Source: Chitinophaga sp. S165 | Lineage (GTDB): Bacteria; Bacteroidota; Bacteroidia; Chitinophagales; Chitinophagaceae | Direction: 5' to 3' | NCBI RefSeq assembly: GCF_003182155.1 | Contig: NZ_QGTG01000009.1 | Coordinates: 62,001-126,000 of the forward strand | Length of the DNA stretch: 64,000 bases | Shown here: piece after piece, positions 16,298 through 24,415 of the stretch | Layout: each line of letters opens with the position of its first letter | Numbering within the stretch: the first letter of the stretch is position 1 | Translations under genes and position numbers: made by a program | The notes under the pieces: model-generated | The model's database searches: none | What the model saw: only the letters and a program-made list of their open reading frames with translations | Told to the model about the DNA's origin: nothing

Positions 16298-17743
16298 TTA
16301 TCCTACGCTTCCTTCCAGTGTGATAGAAAGCAGTTTACGCGCTTCCACCGCAAACTCCATCGGGAGCTGGTTCAGCACTTCCTGTGCATATCCGTTTACG
16401 ATCAGTGCTACAGCCTTTTCTGTTTCTATACCACGCTGGTTCAGATAGAAGATCTGGTCTTCCCCGATCTTGGAAGTAGTTGCTTCGTGTTCTACGGTAG
16501 CAGTGCTGTTCCTTGATTCGATATAAGGGAAGGTGTGTGCGCCACAACGATCACCTATCAGCAGGGAGTCACACTGTGTGAAGTTACGTGCGTTCGCAGC
16601 ACGCGGACCTACCTGTACAAGACCACGATAAGTGTTGTCGCTGTGACCTGCAGAAATACCTTTTGAAATGATACGGCTGCGGGTGTTACGGCCCAGGTGA
16701 TAGATCTTGGTACCGGTATCAGCGATCTGCTTGTTGCGGGTCACTGCTACTGAATAGAATTCACCTTCAGCATCATCGCCCTGGAGGATCACACTTGGAT
16801 ATTTCCAGGTGATAGCAGAACCGGTTTCAACCTGTGTCCATGATATTTTACTGCTGTTTCCCTTGCAGATACCACGTTTGGTCACGAAGTTATAGATACC
16901 GCCATTACCGTCTTTATCACCAGGATACCAGTTCTGAACAGTAGAGTACTTGATCTCTGCACGTTCCATTGCAACCAGTTCCACAACTGCAGCATGCAGT
17001 TGGTTCTCATCACGTTTAGGAGCGGTACAGCCTTCCAGGTAGCTTACGTAGGAATCATCGTCAGCAATGATCAGGGTACGCTCGAACTGGCCGGTATTTT
17101 CCGCGTTGATACGGAAATAGGTGCTCAGTTCCATCGGGCAGCGCACGCCTTTCGGAATGTATACAAAAGAGCCATCGGAGAATACAGCAGCATTCAGCGC
17201 GGCAAATATGTTATCGGAATGAGGTACTACGGTACCCAGATATTTTTTTACGAGGTCAGGATGTGTCCTTACCGCTTCACCGAAAGAGCAGAAGATGATG
17301 CCCAGTTCGTGTAATTTTTCTTTGAAAGTAGTGGCAACGGAAACGCTGTCAAAAACAACGTCTACAGCAACGCCGGCCAGTGCTTTCTGTTCGTTGATGG
17401 GAATACCCAGCTTTTCGAAAGTAGCCAGCAGCTCCGGATCTACTTCATCCAGGCTGTTAAGTTGTTTCTTTTTCTTAGGTGCGGCATAGTAAGAAAGCTT
17501 CTGCAGGTCCAGTTCAGGCATTTCAAAATGCTGCCATTTTGGGAACTGCATCTTTTTAAAGGCCTGGAAGCCTTTCAGGCGCCACTCCAGCATCCATTGT
17601 GGTTCTTCCTTTTTAGCAGAGATAAAGCGGATGGTCTCTTCATTAAGACCCACCGGCGCCATCTCCATCTCGATGTCGGTTGTAAAGCCAAACTCATACT
17701 CCCGGTTGGCTATGTCATCTATTATTTCGTTGCTGTTTCTCAT
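16298..17743 (-). CDS. sufB: SufB, Fe-S scaffold subunit
   Basis: 481 residues, full length. Main scaffold on which the nascent cluster forms. Motifs: ISAKKEEPQWMLEWRLKGF near the N-terminus, GSFVYIPKGVRCPMELSTYF, the beta-helix segment ISKGISAGHSDNTYRGLVQV, then the C-terminal CDSLLIGDRCGAHTFPYIES with conserved cysteines and IFYLNQRGIETEKAVALIVN. The start at 17743 agrees with the family. It follows the SufA-type gene by 41 bases. Confidence 0.97.
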   Translation of the reverse strand: MRNSNEIIDDIANREYEFGFTTDIEMEMAPVGLNEETIRFISAKKEEPQWMLEWRLKGFQAFKKMQFPKWQHFEMPELDLQKLSYYAAPKKKKQLNSLDEVDPELLATFEKLGIPINEQKALAGVAVDVVFDSVSVATTFKEKLHELGIIFCSFGEAVRTHPDLVKKYLGTVVPHSDNIFAALNAAVFSDGSFVYIPKGVRCPMELSTYFRINAENTGQFERTLIIADDDSYVSYLEGCTAPKRDENQLHAAVVELVAMERAEIKYSTVQNWYPGDKDGNGGIYNFVTKRGICKGNSSKISWTQVETGSAITWKYPSVILQGDDAEGEFYSVAVTRNKQIADTGTKIYHLGRNTRSRIISKGISAGHSDNTYRGLVQVGPRAANARNFTQCDSLLIGDRCGAHTFPYIESRNSTATVEHEATTSKIGEDQIFYLNQRGIETEKAVALIVNGYAQEVLNQLPMEFAVEARKLLSITLEGSVG

Positions 17744-17784
17744 TTTCCGAGTTAATTAAGTAATGCAGAAGTCCGGGTGAAGGT

Positions 17785-18114
17785 TTACACCGCGAAGCTC
17801 TCCCCGCAGCTACAGGTACGGGTAGCGTTGGGATTGTTAAAGTAAAGCCCCTTCCCGTTCAGACCATCGGAATAGTCCAGCTCAGTGCCGTATAGGTACA
17901 GGAGGCTTTTCATCTGCACCACTATTTTCACGCCTTTATCTTCAAAGGTCTGATCACCATCCTGGTGGTCGGTAGCTTCAAACTTCAACACATATTCCAA
18001 TCCTGAGCAACCGCCGCCTTTTACGCCAACGCGTACGAAGGTACCAGGAGCGTGATTCTCCTTGACCATAAGCGCCTTTATATATTCGCCTGCTTTTTCT
18101 GATACTGTTATCAT
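17785..18114 (-). CDS. sufA: SufA/IscA-type Fe-S carrier
   Basis: Counting from ATG 18114, 109 residues, the usual A-type carrier length. The three cluster-ligand cysteines are present: Cys36 in KGGGCSGLEY and Cys101/Cys103 in the C-terminal CSCGESF. The frame remains open to 18177, but that 21-residue extension would overlap the upstream reductase gene and has no counterpart in the family, so 18114 is preferred. The protein accepts clusters from SufBCD and hands them on. The split from IscA or ErpA cannot be made by sequence alone; the operon decides. Confidence 0.92.
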   Translation of the reverse strand: MITVSEKAGEYIKALMVKENHAPGTFVRVGVKGGGCSGLEYVLKFEATDHQDGDQTFEDKGVKIVVQMKSLLYLYGTELDYSDGLNGKGLYFNNPNATRTCSCGESFAV

Positions 18115-18166
18115 AATAATTGCTTCCTTTATTTCAGATTTCACCTTTATTTTACCATTGTTCCGA

Positions 18167-18748
18167 TCAGAGGTCACCGGGCGTATTTATCACCGGCCGT
18201 TTTTCCCCGATCCTGGAGTCTCCCAGGAGGGAGATCATCCTGTCAAGCTTATTTTTATAAGATGCGGTGAACGTCCTGGTTTCCGTATCATATAAATGCT
18301 CTTTCATGATTGGCACTGAAAAAGGTAGTACCCATGCCCTGAGGGCTTTGGCTACCGAATCCATTGCATTGATGCCCTGCATGGCCTGAGAACCGTCTCC
18401 CCAGCATATCAAAGCTACAACCTTTCCCGTTAAATAAGGAGTACTGAGCTTGCTGGTCATTTCAAGCCAATCCAGTGTATTCTTCATGACGCCGGTCATG
18501 CTGCCATGATAGAGGGGGGTGAGCCATACGTGCACATCTGCTTTCAGAAAGACGTCGCACATATGTTTAACGGAATCGGGCATGTCACCCTTCGGATATG
18601 CAAAGAACGGAATATGGCCGTCAACAGGGCTGAACACCTCCGTAGAAAATCCTTTTTGGCGGAACTGTTCACTTAAGTAGCCCGTCAACTGGTTCGCAGT
18701 GGTATAGGGACTACTGTCCATTGTGCCGTTGAAGATCAATACGTTCAT
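18167..18748 (-). CDS. NAD(P)H-dependent FMN reductase-like flavoprotein
   Basis: 193 residues with a flavodoxin-like fold. The N-terminal strand and phosphate loop MNVLIFNGTMDSSPYTTANQ correspond to the FMN phosphate site, and TPLYHGSMTGVMKNTLDWLE is the family's second flavin-contact motif. It is the first gene after the suf promoter and lies 52 bases ahead of the SufA-type gene, with no terminator between. A flavin reductase could feed electrons for cluster assembly or release iron; that role is inferred from the position. An NADPH-dependent FMN reductase heading a suf operon is not the textbook arrangement. Confidence 0.82.
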   Translation of the reverse strand: MNVLIFNGTMDSSPYTTANQLTGYLSEQFRQKGFSTEVFSPVDGHIPFFAYPKGDMPDSVKHMCDVFLKADVHVWLTPLYHGSMTGVMKNTLDWLEMTSKLSTPYLTGKVVALICWGDGSQAMQGINAMDSVAKALRAWVLPFSVPIMKEHLYDTETRTFTASYKNKLDRMISLLGDSRIGEKRPVINTPGDL

Positions 18749-18770
18749 TTAATGCTCCTCTGTTTTAAGC

Positions 18771-18786
18771 TGTTGTTCAGGCAACA
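18771..18786. promoter_or_regulatory. Candidate operator for the SufR-like regulator
   Basis: TGTTG-N6-CAACA, a perfect 5-bp inverted repeat (18771-18775 and 18782-18786), lies in the suf leader just downstream of the promoter and between the suf operon and the divergent regulator. Cyanobacterial SufR recognises paired CAAC/GTTG words; the words here are the same but in the opposite order. A bound repressor at this spot would block elongation. Confidence 0.45.
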
Positions 18787-18803
18787 AATTTTTTTAACTC
18801 CTA

Positions 18804-18832
18804 CAAAATTACGACATTTGAGAATAAAACAA
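18804..18832 (-). promoter_or_regulatory. Promoter of the suf operon
   Basis: Minus strand: TTG (18830-18832), 18-base spacer, TAATTTTG (18804-18811), fitting TTG-N17-23-TAnnTTTG. It fires toward the flavin-reductase gene at 18748, leaving a leader of about 45 bases that contains the inverted repeat at 18771-18786. Confidence 0.7.
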
Positions 18833-18840
18833 GTAATAAC

Positions 18841-19503
18841 TTGGAAAATTATAGACCCATCACAAAGGCGACTGCCGATAAATTTCTGCAGTTACTGAAA
18901 ACGAAGGGGCCTCAATCGGCCGCTATGCTGGCAGCCGCATTACGTATGACAGGAGAGGGCGCCCGTCTGCAGCTGCTGAAGCTGGCAGAAGAGGGGCTTG
19001 TGGTGTCGGCTACAACATCCAGAGGAGTAGGCCGGCCTGTTCAAATCTGGGACCTTACACCGCTGGGCCATGCTCACTTTCCTGACACACATGTGGAGCT
19101 GACGCTGCAAATAATAGAAACCATTCGCAAGGAACTAGGGGAAGACGCACTCGAAAAGGTCGTGGCTGCCCGCGAGTTCCAGCAGCAGGAGAAATATATG
19201 AACGCACTGACAGGCATTACCGGCCTGGCAGAAAGGCTGGCGCAATTTGCGTCTATCCGTAGTTCCGAAGGTTATCTTGCAGAATGGCGGGAAGAAGAAG
19301 ACGGCTTCGTCTTCATCGAGAACCATTGCCCTATCTGCTGTGCCGCTACCCAGTGCGCAAATATTTGCGAATCAGAACTGAATACTTTCAAGGCCCTGAT
19401 GGGAGAAGACGTAGACGTTAAACGTGCTGATCATATCATTGCCGGCGACCGCCGTTGCGTATACAAAATAACGCGCATTAAGGAGTTGATTACCACCAAG
19501 TAA
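18841..19503 (+). CDS. SufR-like iron-sulfur transcription regulator
   Basis: 220 residues from a TTG start; no ATG occurs upstream in frame before a consensus region, and the first internal ATG (residue 36) would cut the DNA-binding domain. Residues 8-75 form a winged helix (LLKTKGPQSAAMLAAALRMT, then RGVGRPVQIWDLTPLGHAHF). The C-terminal domain carries Cys163, 166, 167, 172, 176 and a distant Cys206, the arrangement that binds an Fe-S cluster in SufR proteins. It is divergent from the suf operon, the normal position for SufR, which represses suf when clusters are sufficient. Followed by a strong terminator. Confidence 0.88.
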   Translation: MENYRPITKATADKFLQLLKTKGPQSAAMLAAALRMTGEGARLQLLKLAEEGLVVSATTSRGVGRPVQIWDLTPLGHAHFPDTHVELTLQIIETIRKELGEDALEKVVAAREFQQQEKYMNALTGITGLAERLAQFASIRSSEGYLAEWREEEDGFVFIENHCPICCAATQCANICESELNTFKALMGEDVDVKRADHIIAGDRRCVYKITRIKELITTK

Positions 19504-19529
19504 GAATTAGCTTTCGAATATATTTTGTG

Positions 19530-19557
19530 AGGTGTACCTTATCGGGTACACCTTTTT
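19530..19557 (+). terminator. Terminator of the SufR-like gene
   Basis: Stem AGGTGTACC (19530-19538) / GGTACACCT (19545-19553), six-base loop, then a T-run. It follows the stop at 19503 by 26 bases. Confidence 0.88.
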
Positions 19558-19769
19558 CTTTACATCATTTATTTCGTCCTGCATCCGTTACCTCTCGCAT
19601 CGCATCCCTCAACCGGATCAATTGGCGATCGGCTTATTAAAAGGATACCATAAGGGCACCAAAAGGGTATTTATATATCAAATCGATATTGAAGTGACCT
19701 TTAAATGACCTTTTAATATAGTTATATCTACCTTACAGAAACGAGACAGCCCAGAATTGGCGAATGGGG

Positions 19770-19990
19770 GGGTACTGTGATTCCAGCGTTGACCTTCTAG
19801 CTCGCAGTTCGGATGGAATCACTGGCTGCAGTTATTTGAAGTTCCTTTCTATCGGGCATTTTTGGACAGTTAGGCAGTTTGTAGTTCCATTAAACCCCTG
19901 GGGATGAAACTTCAGCATACTTCAAATAACTGAAGGCCAGTGATTTCCAACCGAATGCTCACCACGGCCGGTCTCCAAAATAATAGCAGA
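19770..19990 (-). repeat. Palindromic dispersed element, type 2, copy C1
   Basis: Long imperfect hairpin. The left side runs GACCTTCTAGCTCGCAG, TTCGGATGGAATCACTGGC, TGCAGTTATTTGAAG; the right side is its approximate complement, CTTCAAATAACTGAAGGCC, AGTGATTTCCAACCGAATGC, ending CGGCCGGTC (19973) and continuing weakly to 19990. The centre contains ATTAAACCCCTGGGG. Copy C2 (20448-20668) is the same element inverted. Confidence 0.8.
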
Positions 19991-20447
19991 ACGACCAAAT
20001 ATGATATCATACTTTAATAGCGTTATGTACTGCCATATGTATCACCATATATGCCCTGTATGTATCGTCACATGTTCGCATATCTGTCGCTTATATCTAT
20101 CGCTACTGTATCGCATATCTTGTTGCACATATCACGATGCCTTAATAGATATGCTATTTATGAACCCTATGCCACGATTTTACAATGTCAATCTGCTCTA
20201 ACCTACCGATGTCGCGTCAGTCGCTAGATAGGTCGTATCTGGCTCAAGGCTCGTCATTAGCTTATCAGACCCGCAAAAAGGGTGTGGTTTCCTATGCACA
20301 GGCTTATTGGGCCGCTTTACAGGCCTTTTGTTTAGTGAAATCTATATAAAAGGCCTGTGGTACCAGGAATATGGCAACATGAAGAAGCTGAAAATGAGAC
20401 ATATATGATCGAGATACAAAAAAGCTACCAGCTCTACTATACGGAAC

Positions 20448-20668
20448 CCTGATATTTGTTTTGAAGACCGGCCGCGGTGAGCATTCGGATGGAAATCACT
20501 GGCCTTCAGTTCTTTGAAGCACGCTGATGCGGCCTACCAGGGGTTAAATAAGTATTCCAAAGCCTAACCGCCATAAAAAAGCTCAAAAGCACGAAGCTTC
20601 AAAGAAGTGCAGCCAGGGATTCCATCCGAACTGCGAGCTAGAAGGTCAACACCAGAATCACTGTAAGC
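20448..20668 (+). repeat. Palindromic dispersed element, type 2, copy C2
   Basis: Begins GACCGGCCGCGGTGAGCATT (20466), passes ATCACTGGCCTTCAG and the central CCAGGGGTTAAATAAG, and ends CCATCCGAACTGCGAGCTAG, AAGGTC (20647). Similarity to inverted C1 continues outward to about 20448 and 20668. The GGGGTTAAAT core is shared with the type 1 elements A, B and D, so both types appear to belong to one superfamily. Confidence 0.8.
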
Positions 20669-20714
20669 CCCATCCGCTTTTTAATAAGGACGTCTCTGAC
20701 TGACAAGTTATATC

Positions 20715-20758
20715 CATGTATGCGTCGTGTATGAAGCATGTATACGTCATGTATAAAG
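20715..20758 (+). repeat. Tandem duplication of a 22-bp unit
   Basis: Two adjacent 22-base units, the first at 20715-20736 (starts CATGTATGCGTCGTG) and the second at 20737-20758 (starts CATGTATACGTCATG). They differ at three positions, all G in the first and A in the second. Confidence 0.75.
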
Positions 20759-20994
20759 CGTAGTCAAACCATATCGGCAATTAAATTTTGAGGGAGGGAT
20801 AAAGTTGAAACAGGTACTACTCAGCCAGATATCTCCGGAAATAAAAAATCCGCAGCAAAGGACCGCGGATAAGTAGTAAGCTTAAACTATTGATTAAGTC
20901 AAGTATGTGCTATCGATTAATTGCCAATTAATTAGATGGTCTTCCAGCTTATTGCAGCTAGAATATCTCTTATGGTAATTGACCCCGTCAATCA

Positions 20995-21408
20995 TTAGAA
21001 AATCAGTATTAAAGTACCCGCAATGATCAACACAGCACCGATCGCAGTTTTAATCGTCAAAGCCTCATTGAGGAAAACGACGGAAAGAATGATCGTCAGC
21101 GCAACACTTAGTTTGTCGACCGGAGCAACCTGAGAGACCTTACCCATTTGTAAAGCCTTAAAGTAGAAGATCCATGACAAACCGGTAGCCATCCCTGATA
21201 ATATCAGGAAGATCAGACTGAACTTCGACAGATGCTGTAAACCCTTGCCCTCACCCCTGAAAAATACAATGCCCCAGGCCATGATCAATATGATGATCGT
21301 CCGGATAGCAGTTGCCAGGTCTGAATTCACCCCCGATACCCCAACTTTGGCAAAGATGGCAGTCAGAGAAGCGAATAAGGCAGAGAGTAAAGCATATATC
21401 CACCACAT
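20995..21408 (-). CDS. Half-size EamA/DMT-family transporter
   Basis: 137 residues with about five hydrophobic helices and a single EamA repeat; typical members have ten helices and two repeats. Recognisable parts: N-terminal WWIYALLSALFASLTAIFAK, FYFKALQMGKVSQVAPVDKL in the signature loop, and the final helix LTIKTAIGAVLIIAGTLILI. Single-repeat members probably work as dimers (as in EmrE-like proteins). Substrate unknown. It starts 22 bases after the stop of the acetyltransferase gene upstream on the same strand, so the two are likely one transcript from the promoter at 21948-21975. Confidence 0.85.
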   Translation of the reverse strand: MWWIYALLSALFASLTAIFAKVGVSGVNSDLATAIRTIIILIMAWGIVFFRGEGKGLQHLSKFSLIFLILSGMATGLSWIFYFKALQMGKVSQVAPVDKLSVALTIILSVVFLNEALTIKTAIGAVLIIAGTLILIF

Positions 21409-21430
21409 GATAAATCAATTAACTTTTATC

Positions 21431-21922
21431 TTAATAGATACGTTTGCCGAGGATGTTCAGGCTCCTTTCCACACCATCCAATACAGCAATATCCGGCAGG
21501 TGAGCCCATTCCTTAAATCCCAGCTGTTCAAACAAACGTAAACTCGGAACATTATGAGCGAAGATAAATCCTAACAGGGTGTGTACCTTGATGGAAGGAC
21601 ACTGCTCCATAGCATAACGCAGGATCGTCTTGCCATAACCCTTGCCACGGTGATCTTCATGCAGGTAAATGCTGATCTCAGCAGTTCCGTCGTAGGCAGG
21701 GCGACCATAGAAAGATTGAAAACTGGCCCAGCCAACAGTTACGCCATTGTCTTCCACCATCCATAAAGGACGTTTCTCGGGCGAGTGTACATTGAACCAG
21801 GGAATGCGGCTTTCGACCGTAACAGGTTCGGTATCAGCGGTTACCATACGGCCTGCAATAGTAGTGTTGTAAATAGCGACGATTTCCGGCAGGTCTTCTA
21901 ATGTTGCGTTCCTGTAGTTCAT
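21431..21922 (-). CDS. GNAT N-acetyltransferase (phosphinothricin acetyltransferase-like)
   Basis: 163 residues from ATG 21922; an upstream ATG at 21979 is in frame but would lie ahead of the promoter at 21948-21975. The N-terminus NYRNATLEDLPEIVAIYN is typical of the Pat/bar group. The acetyl-CoA loop is HEDHRGKGYGKTIL, and FIFAHNVPSLRLFEQLGFKE is the conserved C-terminal motif that packs on the cofactor. It likely acetylates a small amine such as an amino-acid analogue; the natural substrate cannot be given. Confidence 0.87.
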   Translation of the reverse strand: MNYRNATLEDLPEIVAIYNTTIAGRMVTADTEPVTVESRIPWFNVHSPEKRPLWMVEDNGVTVGWASFQSFYGRPAYDGTAEISIYLHEDHRGKGYGKTILRYAMEQCPSIKVHTLLGFIFAHNVPSLRLFEQLGFKEWAHLPDIAVLDGVERSLNILGKRIY

Positions 21923-21947
21923 TATACTGAAAAAGATTATATGCTTA

Positions 21948-21975
21948 CAAACGTAGTAAAAAGCAGTAAATGCAA
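21948..21975 (-). promoter_or_regulatory. Promoter of the acetyltransferase-transporter pair
   Basis: Minus strand: TTG (21973-21975), 17-base spacer, TACGTTTG (21948-21955). The position excludes the longer reading frame start at 21979. Confidence 0.7.
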
Positions 21976-22212
21976 CCATATAAAAATTACAGAAGGTTGC
22001 CTCGTTAGTGAGTAGTTCCTGCCTAACGTTAATGTATACATAGGATTTTGTACCGCTTAAAATGAGTAAACCGTTCTTTAATTTATATTATATATTTACC
22101 CGATATAACCGTATCCTTTTTCATCTCCATTGTTATGTACCTGTAGCCAGCTGTAATTCAGAACCGGAATGTGAACAACCTGTATTCTCAGAATAACCAA
22201 ATACATGTAAGC

Positions 22213-24324
22213 ATGAAGAAAATCAAACCAATTGTTCTATTGCTAAGCCTGTTCTTAGCAGCGTATGCCCACGCACAAACTCCGGTAGCTAAAAACGGTC
22301 AACTCAAGGTGGTCGGTACCAAACTTTGCAACCAGTATGGCAATCCTATCCAGCTTAGAGGTATGAGTACCCACGGTATCCAGTGGTACGGCTGGGGAAG
22401 TTGTCTGACTGCCGCCTCGCTTGACGCACTGGCGTACGACTGGGGTGCAGACGTACTGCGTATTTCATTGTATGTACAGGAAGGCGGTTACGAAACCGAT
22501 CCTGCTGGTTTTACCGCACAGGTGAACCGTCTTATCGAAGAAGCCACCGCACGTGGCATGTATGCATTGGTAGACTGGCACCAGTTATCGCCAGGTGATC
22601 CAAACTACAACCTCTCCAGAGCGAAAACATTCTTTTCGGCTATTGCCAACACACACAAGAACAAGAACAACATTATCTACGACATCTGTAACGAGCCTAA
22701 CTCAGGTGCTACCTGGGCGAAGATCAAAACCTATGCAGACCAGATGATCCCTTTCATCCGCGCTATTGATAATGATGCGGTGATCCTTGTAGGTACACAC
22801 GGATGGTCCACTATGGGCCTCTCCGGCGATGGTTCCCTGCAAGACATCTTCAACAATCCGCTGCAGTTCCCGAACATCATGTACACTTTCCATTTCTATG
22901 CGAGAGATCACCGTACACAGTATCTGAACCAGCTGAACACAGCGTCCGACAGAATTCCTGTATTCGTAACCGAGTTCGGTACACAGGAAGCGAGTGGCGA
23001 TGGCGAAAATGATTTCGCTATGGCACAGCAGTACATCGATCTGATGCGCAACAAAAAGATCAGCTGGACAAACTGGAACTACTCCGACGACTTCCGTTCA
23101 GGCGCTGTATGGCAGTCAGGTACATGTTCTAATGGTCCGTGGACCCCAGCTCGTTTGAAACCAGCAGGTGCATGGGTACGCGAGCGTATGTTAGTTCCTG
23201 CGGATGATTTTCCTGGTGGTGGTACTAACCCTGTTCCTACTAACCTGGCGTTAGGAAAAACAGTGACAGTTACATCCATAGAAGACGGTACACTTGTCGG
23301 AGGTAATGCAGTAGATGGCAATGCATCGACCCGCTGGGCAAGCGAAGAAGGCATCGATCCGCAGTCAATAACTGTTGATCTGGGCAATAACTACAGCATC
23401 TCTCAGGTGAAGATCAACTGGGAAGCAGCCTACGGTAAGAATTTCCGTGTAGAGATCTCTGCCGATAACGCGAACTGGAGTCTCCTGAGAGACGTTCAGA
23501 ACAATACGTCACTGAGTAACGACTTCCAGAACCTGAGTGGTACCGGACGTTATATTCGTATTTATGGCACTGCCCGTGGTACAACTTACGGCTATTCTAT
23601 CTACGAACTGGAAGTATATGGAACACAGGTTTCTACGCCTGTTGCTACCAATATCGCCCTGAATAAAACAGTAGCGGTATCTTCTATAGAAGGCGCTGAG
23701 TTTGCAGGCAATTATGCAGTGGATGGCAATAGCACAACACGTTGGTCAGCTACCCTTTATGTAGATCCGCAAACGATCACTGTTGACCTGGGAAGCAACT
23801 ACAATATCTCTCAGGTTAAAATAGCCTGGGAAGCTGCCTATGCAAGGGATTACCTGTTACAGTTCTCAACTGACAATGCAAACTGGGTGACAGCGAAAAA
23901 CATCCAGGGTAACACCTCACTGAATAACGATCATAGCGGCTTGTCTGCAACTGCAAGATATGTTCGCATACATGGTACGGCACGTGGATCAGAGTATGGT
24001 TATTCAATCTATGAACTGGAAGTTTACGGTACTGCCGCTGCAAGACAATCAACCATTGCACTTGCTGCTCCTAAAGCCGATCAGGCATCACAGATCACAG
24101 TTTATCCTGTGCCTGCACATGATCAGGTGACGATCAATCTGCCAGCAAGCAATAAACAGAAAAGCCAGATCACCCTTTCAGACATCAATGGAAAGGTTTA
24201 TTTTTCAGGATTGACAACAGGAAACACTTATCGTGTGAATGTTAGCAAATTGCCTGTGGGTATGTATATCATACAAATTGTTACGGGAGATAAAAGAACG
24301 ATAAAGAAGATCGTTAAAGAATAA
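22213..24324 (+). CDS. Secreted GH5 endoglucanase with two discoidin-type modules and T9SS tail
   Basis: 703 residues from ATG 22213; the frame opens at a GTG (22171) but the signal peptide begins at MKKIKPIVLLLSLFL with cleavage after AHAQ. Residues 25-345 are a GH5 cellulase: Glu161 in YDICNEPNSG is the acid/base and Glu254 in FVTEFGTQ the nucleophile. Two F5/8-type C modules follow (about 352-485 and 490-620), near-duplicates sharing DGNASTRWAS / DGNSTTRWSA and GYSIYELEVYGT. The last 75 residues (ITVYPVPAHDQVTINLPA to IIQIVTGDKRTIKKIVKE) are a type IX sorting domain, so the enzyme is exported across the outer membrane. Monocistronic, terminator at 24338. Confidence 0.94.
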   Translation: MKKIKPIVLLLSLFLAAYAHAQTPVAKNGQLKVVGTKLCNQYGNPIQLRGMSTHGIQWYGWGSCLTAASLDALAYDWGADVLRISLYVQEGGYETDPAGFTAQVNRLIEEATARGMYALVDWHQLSPGDPNYNLSRAKTFFSAIANTHKNKNNIIYDICNEPNSGATWAKIKTYADQMIPFIRAIDNDAVILVGTHGWSTMGLSGDGSLQDIFNNPLQFPNIMYTFHFYARDHRTQYLNQLNTASDRIPVFVTEFGTQEASGDGENDFAMAQQYIDLMRNKKISWTNWNYSDDFRSGAVWQSGTCSNGPWTPARLKPAGAWVRERMLVPADDFPGGGTNPVPTNLALGKTVTVTSIEDGTLVGGNAVDGNASTRWASEEGIDPQSITVDLGNNYSISQVKINWEAAYGKNFRVEISADNANWSLLRDVQNNTSLSNDFQNLSGTGRYIRIYGTARGTTYGYSIYELEVYGTQVSTPVATNIALNKTVAVSSIEGAEFAGNYAVDGNSTTRWSATLYVDPQTITVDLGSNYNISQVKIAWEAAYARDYLLQFSTDNANWVTAKNIQGNTSLNNDHSGLSATARYVRIHGTARGSEYGYSIYELEVYGTAAARQSTIALAAPKADQASQITVYPVPAHDQVTINLPASNKQKSQITLSDINGKVYFSGLTTGNTYRVNVSKLPVGMYIIQIVTGDKRTIKKIVKE

Positions 24325-24337
24325 AACCAGTTAACAG

Positions 24338-24372
24338 AAAAGGAGCTGTCTCTATATGAGGCAGCTCCTTTT
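24338..24372 (+). terminator. Terminator between the cellulase and acetyltransferase genes
   Basis: AAAAGGAGCTG (from 24338) pairs with CAGCTCCTTTT (to 24372) around a short loop, followed by TTG and T-rich sequence. The symmetry suits convergent genes on both sides. Confidence 0.8.
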
Positions 24373-24415
24373 GTTTATGTATGTCTTTAGTTATCAGATA
24401 AGTCTTTGAGTCTGT

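Larger units (their letters stand above)
19504..20994. other. 1.5 kb gene-free region with inverted repeat elements
   Basis: No credible coding sequence. The only frame of note (20001-20201, plus) is a His/Cys/Tyr-rich composition without coding character. Contents: sufR terminator (19530-19557), two 220-bp palindromic elements in inverted orientation (19770-19990 and 20448-20668) enclosing about 455 bases rich in CATATG-like words, and a 22-bp tandem duplication (20715-20758). Confidence 0.7.

Noticed and set aside
20001..20201. 66-codon plus frame between C1 and C2
   Set aside because: Cys/His/Tyr/Met-rich because of CATATG-like words; no coding evidence.
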